DNA of 6,169 nt from JAKBCQ01 sp021807585 (GTDB lineage Bacteria; Planctomycetota; Planctomycetia; Isosphaerales; Isosphaeraceae), in the NCBI GenBank assembly GCA_027325115.1, contig DAHWFG010000085.1:1-6169 (forward strand), given 5' to 3'. The translations under genes and the position numbers were made by a program. Numbering within the stretch: position 1 is the first letter of the stretch; each line of letters opens with the position of its first letter. The notes under the pieces were generated by a model. The model had not been told where the DNA came from, ran no database searches, and saw nothing but the letters and a program-made list of their open reading frames with translations. Shown one piece after another: positions 1 through 5,724 of the stretch.

Positions 1-26
1 TTCAGAAGCACGTCTTTAATTTGCAT
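1..26 (-). CDS. 5' end of an unidentified minus-strand gene
   Basis: Reading the minus strand from base 26 gives ATG followed by codons for MQIKDVLL, after which the window ends. The call rests on the ribosome binding site: GGGAGGT (bases 39-33) lies seven bases before the ATG, which is a strong Shine-Dalgarno match at ideal spacing. Eight residues are too few to name a family. The gene is divergent from the DUF444-spoVR operon, so the spacer between them should carry promoters for both directions. It could also be a chance ATG behind a GGAGG, but the match is better than that of several confident genes in this window. Confidence 0.6.
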
Positions 27-768
27 GGTGAAACCTCCCGCACGGTCCGATCGGCCGGATCAGAAAAAGCACCACGGGACCGCGATTTGGGAAAACCGAA
101 GGAGTTGACGACCCCTCCACTATGCGCTCGCTCGTTCCCCCGCGGCAACGCTTTTTTTTTCCGATTTTCTTCACCCGCGCGAGCATGATTGGACGATCCC
201 ATACATATAAAGATATTGATTCTTACCAATAAATCTGACGTTTGCTTAAAGCTGATCGATCCAACGGTTTCGATTCGTCGATTTTAGCCGACCGCCGGCG
301 ACGGCTCGCAACGACTCGGCGCACGGTTCGTTCGCAAGAATCGACCAGAATGGATCGACCTTACCGCGGCGACTTTTCGTAAGAAATGGAGGATCGCCGC
401 GGCGACGATTGCGCGTCGGCCGTTCACAACGGGAGCGCCTTCGAGCTTACGCAAATGGAACAACCGCTCCGAATCGGCGCGATTGGCTTGGACAGCCGAG
501 CGGGTTCGGAATACAATTTGCCATGGAGCATCATGCGGGTCCGTACGATACGCTTCCATCGGTCCGAACGATCGTGATCCGGGACCGACCGACTCGCGCC
601 GCCCGCCTTTTCGGAAAGCCCACGCGTTCTAATCTTTTACTGATCTTTGATTTGTCGACGGGGACGACCGCCCAAGTCGCGGGCACGGCGCGCCGCGACA
701 TCGGGCGATCTCCCGAGAAACCGACGGGACGACGACCTTCATCGTCCCCCCGGCGAGGGACCTAAGCC
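27..768. other. 742-base divergent spacer without a convincing gene
   Basis: I see no protein-coding gene here. The open frames on both strands are short, lack ribosome binding sites and give compositionally odd, Arg/Ser-rich proteins. Contents: an AT-rich island at about 200-245, the likeliest place for the promoter of the minus-strand gene; a run of nine T at 152-160 preceded by only a weak, imperfect GC stem; a 10-base direct repeat CCGCGGCGAC at 364-373 and 397-406; the 7-bp dyad at 559-588; a TATAAT-like TCTAAT at 628-633 with no good -35 partner; the palindrome CGGCGCGCCG at 686-695; and a small hairpin TCGGG/CCCGA at 701-716. The spacer is unusually long for a divergent promoter region, so a small RNA or a decayed gene is possible, but nothing shows it directly. 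Confidence 0.6.
559..588. promoter_or_regulatory. Candidate operator dyad upstream of the DUF444 operon
   Basis: TCGGTCC (559-565) and GGACCGA (582-588) form a perfect 7-bp inverted repeat separated by 16 bases. The spacer contains a second palindrome, ACGATCGT (568-575), almost at the same centre. This nested symmetry would suit a dimeric regulator. It sits about 180 bases before the DUF444 start, in the divergent spacer. GATC/CGATCG words are very common in this genome, so part of the symmetry may be compositional. No regulator is identified. Confidence 0.25.
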
Positions 769-1872
769 GTGGTGAGAAAAATCGAACGAGACGCCAACCG
801 ATTCAAAAAAATCGTCCGCGGCAAGATCAAATCCGACCTGCGTAAGTACATCACGCACGGCGAGATGATCGGCAAGACGGGAGGCGAATACGTCTCGATA
901 CCGCTGCCGCAAATTGAACTCCCCGAATTCCGCTACGGCTCCAAAAACGCCGGCGGCGTGGGTCAGGGTCCCGGCGATACGGGTACGCCGATCGGCCGCG
1001 GGGGCGATATCGAAGGCGCCGGAGGCGCCGGCGAACAGGCGGGTCAGCATATCCTTGAAGTGGAACTCACCCTCGAAGAGCTTGCGCAAATTTTGGGTGA
1101 GGAGCTCGCTCTCCCCCGTGTCGAACCCAAGGGGAAGGCGAACATCATCGAGGAAAAAGATCGCTATACGGGAATCCGCCAGACCGGTCCCGAAAGCCTG
1201 CGGCATTTCAAACGAACATACAAAAAAGCGCTCAAGCGGCAGATCGCGTCGAGCTCGTACGACCCCGTCGACCCCGTCGTCATTCCCTACCGCGAAGACA
1301 AACTCTACCGGTCCTGGAACGCCACCCCATTGCCTCGGTCGAACGCGGTGATTTTTTACCTCATGGACGTCTCGGGCTCGATGACCGACGATCAAAAAGA
1401 AATCGTCCGCATCGAGGCGTTTTGGATCGACACCTGGCTCAAAAGCCAGTACGACGGAGTCACCACGCGGTACATCATTCACGACGCCGTCGCTCGCGAA
1501 GTCGATCAACACACCTTTTATCACACCCGCGAAAGCGGCGGCACGCGGATCAGCTCGGCGTACTCGCTCGCGAACAAAATCATCGACGCCGATCACCCGA
1601 TCGCCGATTGGAACGTTTACGTCTTACACTTCTCCGACGGCGACAACTGGGGCGAGGACAACCGTCACTGCGTGTCGATCCTCGGCGAACACCTGCTCCC
1701 CAAATGCAACCTCTTCGGCTACGGCCAGGTCGAAAGCCCCTACGGATCGGGCGAGTTTTACCGCGAACTCGAAGAGGCCTTCGACGACGTCGACAATCTC
1801 GCCCTCTCCGAGATCCGCAACAAAGAAGGTATTTACGATTCGATCAAAGAGTTCCTCGGCAAAGGACGTTAA
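769..1872 (+). CDS. yeaH: DUF444/UPF0229 von Willebrand-type protein (YeaH/YhbH)
   Basis: A 367-residue member of the UPF0229 family, which includes E. coli YeaH (427 residues) and Bacillus YhbH. It is shorter than YeaH, mainly in the middle. Residues 1-60 carry the family N-terminus, including the YVSIPLPQIELPEF stretch (41-54). Residues 61-92 are a Gly-rich linker, followed by the conserved segment LEVELTLEELAQILGEELAL (about 96-115). A von Willebrand A-like domain starts near 190: the metal site motif DVSGS is at 200-204, the ESGGTR threonine (T259) is the likely second element, and FSDGDNWGEDN (288-298) supplies the third acidic group. No signal peptide or membrane segment is seen, so it is cytoplasmic. 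The start is GTG at 769, eight bases after GAGGGA; a second GTG at 772 is possible. In E. coli YeaH is co-transcribed with the kinase YeaG; here no kinase gene precedes it. The exact biochemical role of the family is not settled. Confidence 0.95.
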   Translation: MVRKIERDANRFKKIVRGKIKSDLRKYITHGEMIGKTGGEYVSIPLPQIELPEFRYGSKNAGGVGQGPGDTGTPIGRGGDIEGAGGAGEQAGQHILEVELTLEELAQILGEELALPRVEPKGKANIIEEKDRYTGIRQTGPESLRHFKRTYKKALKRQIASSSYDPVDPVVIPYREDKLYRSWNATPLPRSNAVIFYLMDVSGSMTDDQKEIVRIEAFWIDTWLKSQYDGVTTRYIIHDAVAREVDQHTFYHTRESGGTRISSAYSLANKIIDADHPIADWNVYVLHFSDGDNWGEDNRHCVSILGEHLLPKCNLFGYGQVESPYGSGEFYRELEEAFDDVDNLALSEIRNKEGIYDSIKEFLGKGR

Positions 1873-1880
1873 ACCGATCC

Positions 1881-1898
1881 CCGGCCGAAAACGCCCGG
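1881..1898 (+). other. Small GC hairpin between DUF444 gene and spoVR
   Basis: CCGG (1881-1884) pairs with CCGG (1895-1898), then a C-C mismatch, then CG/CG closes an AAAA loop at 1888-1891. Flanking CGATCC (1875-1880) and GGATCG (1909-1914) can pair outside it. It lies eight bases after the DUF444 stop with no T-run, so it is not a classic terminator. It could act in mRNA processing or as partial attenuation between the two genes, or it may have no function. Confidence 0.3.
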
Positions 1899-1932
1899 CG
1901 ATCTCTCAGGATCGATATTCGCGTGAAATCCA

Positions 1933-1939
1933 GAGGTGA
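1933..1939 (+). promoter_or_regulatory. Ribosome binding site that fixes the spoVR start
   Basis: GAGGTGA matches seven bases of the Shine-Dalgarno consensus and lies eight bases before ATG 1948. An in-frame GTG at 1936 would fall inside this site, so the longer reading is unlikely. Confidence 0.75.
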
Positions 1940-1947
1940 ATGATATC

Positions 1948-3504
1948 ATGGGTCGAACGCTCAACGAACACGACTTGCCCGCCGACCTGAGAGATCTCCA
2001 GGGAGAGATCGAAGGCCACGCGCGCGAATTCGGCCTCGATTTTTACGACACGATCTTCGAGGTGCTCGATTACGACGAGCTTTCCGAAATCGCCGCGCTC
2101 GGCGGTTTTCCCACCCGATACCCCCACTGGCGGTTCGGAATGGAGTACGAACAGCTCTCGAAAGGTTACCGCTACGGCCTCCAAAAAATTTACGAGATGG
2201 TGATCAACAACGACCCGTGCTACGCCTACCTCCTCCGCTGCAATCAATGGGTCGATCAAAAACTCGTTATGGCTCATGTGTATGGACATAACGACTTTTT
2301 CAAGAACAACGTCTGGTTCGCGCACACCAATCGGAAAATGATGGACGAGGTCGCCAACCACGGCAATCGGATCCGCTCGTACATGGAACGATTCGGCGAG
2401 GACGCCGTCGAGAATTTTATCGATAGTTGTCTCACGCTCGAAAATCTTATCGACATCCACTCGACCCAGATCAAACGACGCGATTCGATCAACCGTTACG
2501 ATTTCGACTCCCGACAAGAGAGCGACGACGAATCGACCCCGACGAAGTTCCAATCAAAAGAATACATGGATTCGTTTATTAATCCCCCCGCGTATCTCAA
2601 AGAGCAAGCCCGGAAGATCGAAAACGACAAGCAGAAATCACGGCATTTTCCCGAGCAGCCCGAGCGCGACGTGCTCCTGTTTTTAATCGAGCACGCGCCG
2701 CTCAAGCCGTGGCAGATCGACGTCCTCTCGATCGTCCGCGAGGAGGCGTATTATTTCGTCCCCCAGGGGCAAACCAAAATCATGAACGAGGGCTGGGCGT
2801 CGTTTTGGCATTCGACGATCATGACCACCCGCACCCTCCATCCCTCCGAACTCGTCGATTACGCCGATCATCACTCGGGAACGATGGCGACCTCTCCCGG
2901 CAGGCTCAACCCCTACAAACTCGGCATCGAACTCCTCCGCGACATCGAGGAACGCTGGAACAAAGGCCGCTTCGGCGCCGATTACGACGAATGCGATGAT
3001 TATCAAACGCGGATGAACTGGGACAAACAACTCGGCCTCGGCCGCAAAAAAATCTTCGAGGTTCGCCGCGTTCACAACGACGTCACCTTCATCGACACAT
3101 ACCTCACACCGGATTTCTGCCGGAGGTACAACCTTTTTAGTTTTAAATACAACGATCAAAATGATATGTACGAGATTGAAAGTCGTGAGTTTAAGAAGAT
3201 CAAGGATCGGTTGCTTTTTAATCTCACGAACTTCGGTCAACCGATCATCCGCGTCAAGGACGGCAATTTCCGCAATCGTGGCGAGTTGTACTTGCACCAC
3301 GATCACTTCGGGGTCGATCTCAAGCTCGACCATGCGCAGGACACGCTTCGTCATCTGCACCGCCTGTGGACGCGACCGACACACCTCGAAACCGTCGTCG
3401 ACGGGCGTACCACCCTTTTATCGTTCGACGGATCGGACCACTCGATCCGTCCTTTGGGAGGATCCTCACATGAACCTGAGTCGAAAGATCGTCGCCGCGG
3501 TTGA
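1948..3504 (+). CDS. spoVR: SpoVR family protein (YcgB-like)
   Basis: A 518-residue SpoVR family protein, close in length to E. coli YcgB (510) and longer than Bacillus SpoVR. Family features in order: the N-terminal L-E-FGLDFYDTIFEVLDYDE region (about 25-50); the histidine-bearing AHVYGHNDFFKNN (109-121, H110 and H114), a possible metal site; the hallmark NEGWASFWH (280-288); a segment from MATSPGRLNPYKLG (313 onward) to about 350; DFCRRYNLF (389-397); and a C-terminal region with RLWTRPTHLET. The last 11 residues (508-518) form a charged tail ending KDRRRG that overlaps the next gene. No membrane segment or signal peptide is seen. Bacillus SpoVR is needed for spore cortex formation; in non-sporulating bacteria the family goes with YeaG/YeaH in starvation or stationary phase, with molecular function unknown. 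It follows the DUF444 gene by 75 bases, almost certainly on the same transcript. Confidence 0.97.
   Translation: MGRTLNEHDLPADLRDLQGEIEGHAREFGLDFYDTIFEVLDYDELSEIAALGGFPTRYPHWRFGMEYEQLSKGYRYGLQKIYEMVINNDPCYAYLLRCNQWVDQKLVMAHVYGHNDFFKNNVWFAHTNRKMMDEVANHGNRIRSYMERFGEDAVENFIDSCLTLENLIDIHSTQIKRRDSINRYDFDSRQESDDESTPTKFQSKEYMDSFINPPAYLKEQARKIENDKQKSRHFPEQPERDVLLFLIEHAPLKPWQIDVLSIVREEAYYFVPQGQTKIMNEGWASFWHSTIMTTRTLHPSELVDYADHHSGTMATSPGRLNPYKLGIELLRDIEERWNKGRFGADYDECDDYQTRMNWDKQLGLGRKKIFEVRRVHNDVTFIDTYLTPDFCRRYNLFSFKYNDQNDMYEIESREFKKIKDRLLFNLTNFGQPIIRVKDGNFRNRGELYLHHDHFGVDLKLDHAQDTLRHLHRLWTRPTHLETVVDGRTTLLSFDGSDHSIRPLGGSSHEPESKDRRRG
3456..3462 (+). promoter_or_regulatory. Ribosome binding site inside the end of spoVR
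   Basis: GGGAGGA lies within the spoVR reading frame, seven bases before ATG 3470. It is among the strongest Shine-Dalgarno sequences in the window and selects the internal ATG of the next gene over the longer upstream reading of the same frame. Confidence 0.8.
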
Positions 3505-3946
3505 TTCGTCTCCCTCCGACTCCGCGTACGAAATCGCCGCCGAACTCGACGGCCGGAGCGTATCGCTCGCGATCCGCACCTCCGACACCGTCGGGATCGC
3601 CTTCGATTCGCTCCTCTTTCGTTGCGATCTTTATCGCGACGCCGACCCGCCAATCCTCGCCGCGTGGGGCGATCGGATCAAATCTCAAGTCACCTATCTG
3701 CTCGAACCGCTCGCGATCATCGAGGTCGATACGCTCGGCGGCGAAGTCGAACTGCGAAGCAAGACCCCGTCGACCCGCGACGGCCGACGCGGCTATTACG
3801 AGATCCGCATCGATCGCACCGGCTCGCTCAACTTGCGCCGCTTCGCCTTCGACGATTCCGCCAAATCTCGCGACCAGGTCCCCTGCAACCTCACCCGCGA
3901 AGTCGTCGAACGACTCATCGACGACCTCGTCGCAACATCGAATTAA
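3470..3946 (+). CDS. Unrecognised 158-residue protein, third gene of the spoVR operon
   Basis: I do not recognise a family. The protein is soluble-looking, with no signal peptide or membrane segment. It appears to be mixed alpha/beta: strand-like stretches SVSLAIRT (30-37) and VGIAFDSLLF (41-50), a helix-like AWGDRIKSQVTYLLEPL (65-81), further strands IIEVD (83-87), EVELRS (92-97), YYEIRID (109-115) and NLRRFAF (121-127), and a closing helix LTREVVERLIDDLV (141-154). Cysteines are C52 and C139. That it is real is supported by the strong ribosome binding site, strong C/G preference at third codon positions, and sensible protein composition. It overlaps spoVR by 35 bases in another frame, suggesting coupled translation, and it is followed by a strong hairpin, so it is probably the last gene of the operon. 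A role with SpoVR/YeaH is inferred only from position. Confidence 0.88.
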   Translation: MNLSRKIVAAVDSSPSDSAYEIAAELDGRSVSLAIRTSDTVGIAFDSLLFRCDLYRDADPPILAAWGDRIKSQVTYLLEPLAIIEVDTLGGEVELRSKTPSTRDGRRGYYEIRIDRTGSLNLRRFAFDDSAKSRDQVPCNLTREVVERLIDDLVATSN

Positions 3947-3975
3947 ACCGAAAGCCGTGCATATCTTTCACTTCC

Positions 3976-4010
3976 GAGCGCGGAACCGCGTTGATCGCGG
4001 CGCCGCGCTC
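3976..4010 (+). terminator. Two-part GC hairpin ending the DUF444-spoVR operon
   Basis: GAGCGCGG (3976-3983) pairs perfectly with CCGCGCTC (4003-4010). After a 2x2 internal loop (AA/CG), CCGCG (3986-3990) pairs with CGCGG (3996-4000) around the loop TTGAT. It starts 30 bases after the stop codon. The following AATTCGTGTTCAT is only modestly T-rich, so termination may be inefficient or the structure may mainly protect the 3' end of the mRNA. The hairpin itself is clear; the terminator role is inferred from position. Confidence 0.6.
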
Positions 4011-4058
4011 AATTCGTGTTCATCACCGATTCGACAATCTCAATCCCAACCCACGCCA

Positions 4059-4087
4059 TTGACCCGACCCGCTCGGTTTTCTACCAT
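4059..4087 (+). promoter_or_regulatory. Candidate housekeeping promoter for the pyrophosphatase gene
   Basis: TTGACC (4059-4064, five of six matches to the -35 consensus) is followed after exactly 17 bases by TACCAT (4082-4087, four of six matches to the -10 consensus). It lies between the operon hairpin and the pyrophosphatase start, predicting a leader of about 70 bases. Planctomycete promoters are poorly defined, so this is a motif-based guess. Confidence 0.4.
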
Positions 4088-4163
4088 GCCCTACGAAGCC
4101 GACCGGACAAATCCCGTTCGTATTCTTCAAAACCCGATTTAAACGACTTCCAAGCGAGATTCC

Positions 4164-4706
4164 ATGATACACCCCTGGCACGACGTCACCCCCGGAGAGC
4201 ACATCCCCACCGAGTTCAACACCATCGTGGAGATCCCAATGGGCTCGAGCATCAAATACGAACTCGACAAAAAAACAGGCATGCTGCGCATGGATCGGAT
4301 GCTCTACTCGGCGGTCTTTTATCCCGCGAATTACGGCTTCATCCCCCAAACTTACGCCGAGGACGAAGACCCCCTCGACGTCCTCGTTCTTTGCCAAGAA
4401 TCACTCTACCCCCTCACAATCGTCACGGCCCGCGCCATCGGCGTGATGACCATGATGGATACCGGCAAGCGTGATCATAAGATCCTCGCCGTCGCCGTCG
4501 ACGACCCCGAGTTCAACGGCTGTCACGAACCGACCGACCTGCCCCCGCATCGATTAATGATGCTCCGTCGCTTCTTCCAGGATTACAAATATCTCGAAGG
4601 CAAATCGGTCGAGGTCGATGAAATTCAGCCCGCCTCGAACGCGTTCCCCATCATCGAAGACGCGCTCCAACGCTACAGCCGCGAACGCCGCAAGGGATTC
4701 CATTAA
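4164..4706 (+). CDS. ppa: Family I soluble inorganic pyrophosphatase
   Basis: A complete 180-residue enzyme, close to E. coli Ppa (about 176 residues). It hydrolyses pyrophosphate to two phosphates in the cytoplasm and so drives polymer-forming reactions; family members are Mg-dependent oligomers. By alignment from memory with the E. coli enzyme, the active-site residues are all present: E23, K31, E33, R45, Y53, Y57, the metal-binding D67, D69 and D72, then D99, D104, K106, Y141 and K142. The signature region reads DEDPLDV, with Glu at a position that is usually Gly, Ser, Asp or Asn, a minor deviation. The end is a basic tail, RERRKGFH. The ATG at 4164 has only a weak ribosome binding site (GCGAGA just upstream) but gives the expected family N-terminus. 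The gene is separate from the preceding operon, with a hairpin and a promoter candidate between them. Confidence 0.97.
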   Translation: MIHPWHDVTPGEHIPTEFNTIVEIPMGSSIKYELDKKTGMLRMDRMLYSAVFYPANYGFIPQTYAEDEDPLDVLVLCQESLYPLTIVTARAIGVMTMMDTGKRDHKILAVAVDDPEFNGCHEPTDLPPHRLMMLRRFFQDYKYLEGKSVEVDEIQPASNAFPIIEDALQRYSRERRKGFH

Positions 4707-5208
4707 AGCGACGATCCCTAAAGATATCCACATATCCCGCAGGATTTGAGGGCGAATATCATTCGAAAATGTCAACCTACAATCGCGTGATCGTATAAAT
4801 GATTCCATGCCTAAGCGTCTCCTCGTCCGCTCCCCGGCGCTCGCAATATACCACGATCGAACTTGGAATCATCAGCCTCCCGAAACTTTCCATAACCCCA
4901 ATGCTCCAATACGGTTCGATCAAGATTCCACGACTTCGATCGATCCCGATTGTGGAAAACTGTTCGATCGGAATAGACTCCGTGTTGAAAATAAACAACA
5001 CAATCCCCTAAATCCTAAAAGCATGGGCTTGATTTCGTCACGAGATCCGCGTGCTGTCACTTTATGCCCACAAAATGCGGATCGACCCACAAATAAAGCT
5101 CATCGACTCAAAATGAGCGAGCGCCAGTCGGGGTGATGTGTTTTGTGAACATCATCGATCGGTTCAAGCTGCAAACGGCATGAATCCGCGTGGTTCGGGG
5201 TTAGCGAG
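4707..5208. other. 502-base spacer, less GC-rich, no gene seen
   Basis: No convincing coding region. The short plus-strand frames from about 4799 to 5136 lack ribosome binding sites and have no recognisable protein character. Composition is visibly richer in A and T than in the genes on either side. Contents: a small hairpin CGAAT/ATTCG (4753-4765), too weak to call a terminator for the pyrophosphatase gene; TATAAA at 4794-4799 without a well-spaced -35; a 9-bp inverted repeat at 4799-4807 and 4864-4872; TTGAAA at 4985-4990 with only a poor -10; a hairpin GCTCAT/ATGAGC (5098-5118); and the dyad at 5132-5156. The promoter of the DUF1573 pair must lie here if the pair is transcribed independently, but I cannot place it firmly. 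Confidence 0.6.
5132..5156. promoter_or_regulatory. Candidate dyad upstream of the DUF1573 pair
   Basis: TGATGT (5134-5139) and ACATCA (5149-5154) are a perfect inverted repeat around a 9-base centre. On RNA the stem extends by a G-U and a G-C pair to 5132 and 5156. It ends about 52 bases before the ATG at 5209, a position suited to an operator or a leader hairpin. No regulator or expression evidence is available. Confidence 0.25.
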
Positions 5209-5724
5209 ATGCAAGAGAAACCGTCTCGATGGATTCTGAGCACGATCGTCATGGCGAATCCAGCCATGCTCGTCACTTATCTCGCATTTACGTTCCATTT
5301 CGGTTCATTTGGATCAGGAATTCGCTATCTCAACGGAGATCGCATTCTTGTTTCTCATTCGATATCCGATTTGGGAGAATTCCAGCCCAAGCAGATCAAA
5401 ATCACTCGGTTTGAGCTGATCAACCGTGGATCGAAAGAGATCCAGATCATCGGATCAAAATCGACGTGCAGTTGTGTGATGACGAGCGACCTTCCCCAGT
5501 CGATCAATCCAGGTTCGATGGCGAATCTGGTCGTGAAGGTCCATCCCAGTCAACCCGCTGGATCATTTTCAGAGCAGTTGACCCTTTACACCGACTCGAA
5601 TCGTCAACATACTATCGAGTTAAGAGTCGAGGGTCGAGTCGTCGCGGAAGTCGAACCGAAATCATCCGATCGATCCCCGAATTCCATCTCGGATTCTTCA
5701 AAGAACGTGGAGTCGTCGCGATGA
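5209..5724 (+). CDS. Membrane-anchored DUF1573-type protein with a Cys-Ser-Cys motif
   Basis: A 171-residue protein. A hydrophobic N-terminal segment (about 9-35) after a short charged start acts as a signal anchor, placing the rest outside the cytoplasm. Residues about 50-143 match DUF1573, an Ig-like beta-sandwich family: a start with SISDLGEF, then FELINRGSKEIQI (68-80), the hallmark cysteine motif STCSCV (85-90, C87 and C89), LPQSINPGS (95-103), the VKVHPSQPAGSF strand-turn (109-120), LTLYTDS (124-130) and the closing IELRVEGRVV (136-145). A Ser/Asp-rich tail (about 150-171) looks disordered. The function of DUF1573 is not established. The ribosome binding site is modest: GGGG at 5197-5200, eight bases before the ATG. 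Its stop overlaps the next start as ATGA, so the two genes are very likely co-translated. Confidence 0.85.
   Translation: MQEKPSRWILSTIVMANPAMLVTYLAFTFHFGSFGSGIRYLNGDRILVSHSISDLGEFQPKQIKITRFELINRGSKEIQIIGSKSTCSCVMTSDLPQSINPGSMANLVVKVHPSQPAGSFSEQLTLYTDSNRQHTIELRVEGRVVAEVEPKSSDRSPNSISDSSKNVESSR

Noticed and set aside
131..160. Possible plus-strand terminator: nine T after a GC stretch
   Set aside because: The only stem I can draw is CGTT/AACG with a mismatch and two inner pairs, and no plus-strand gene precedes it in the window.
284..559. 91-residue minus-strand frame in the divergent spacer
   Set aside because: No ribosome binding site at suitable spacing and no protein-like pattern.
386..577. 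63-residue plus-strand frame in the divergent spacer
   Set aside because: Third codon positions are mildly GC-rich, but there is no ribosome binding site, a stop lies directly upstream, and no family or structure is recognisable.
739..1596. 285-residue open frame on the minus strand opposite the DUF444 gene
   Set aside because: It is the antisense shadow of a gene with strong family motifs; in GC-rich DNA such frames stay open by codon bias.
2683..3384. 233-residue minus-strand frame opposite spoVR
   Set aside because: Same explanation: the plus strand carries the complete SpoVR family pattern across this stretch.
3161..3469. Longer upstream reading of the third operon gene (start at 3161)
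   Set aside because: This part is a shadow of spoVR; the strong ribosome binding site at 3456-3462 points to ATG 3470.
4724..4959. Two near-matches to the DnaA box, at 4724-4732 and 4951-4959
   Set aside because: Each has one mismatch, they are over 200 bases apart, and there is no cluster and no replication gene nearby, so an origin is not supported.
4807..5136. 109-residue plus-strand frame in the spacer before the DUF1573 pair
   Set aside because: No ribosome binding site, unbiased codon use, and an overlapping frame of similar quality on each strand.
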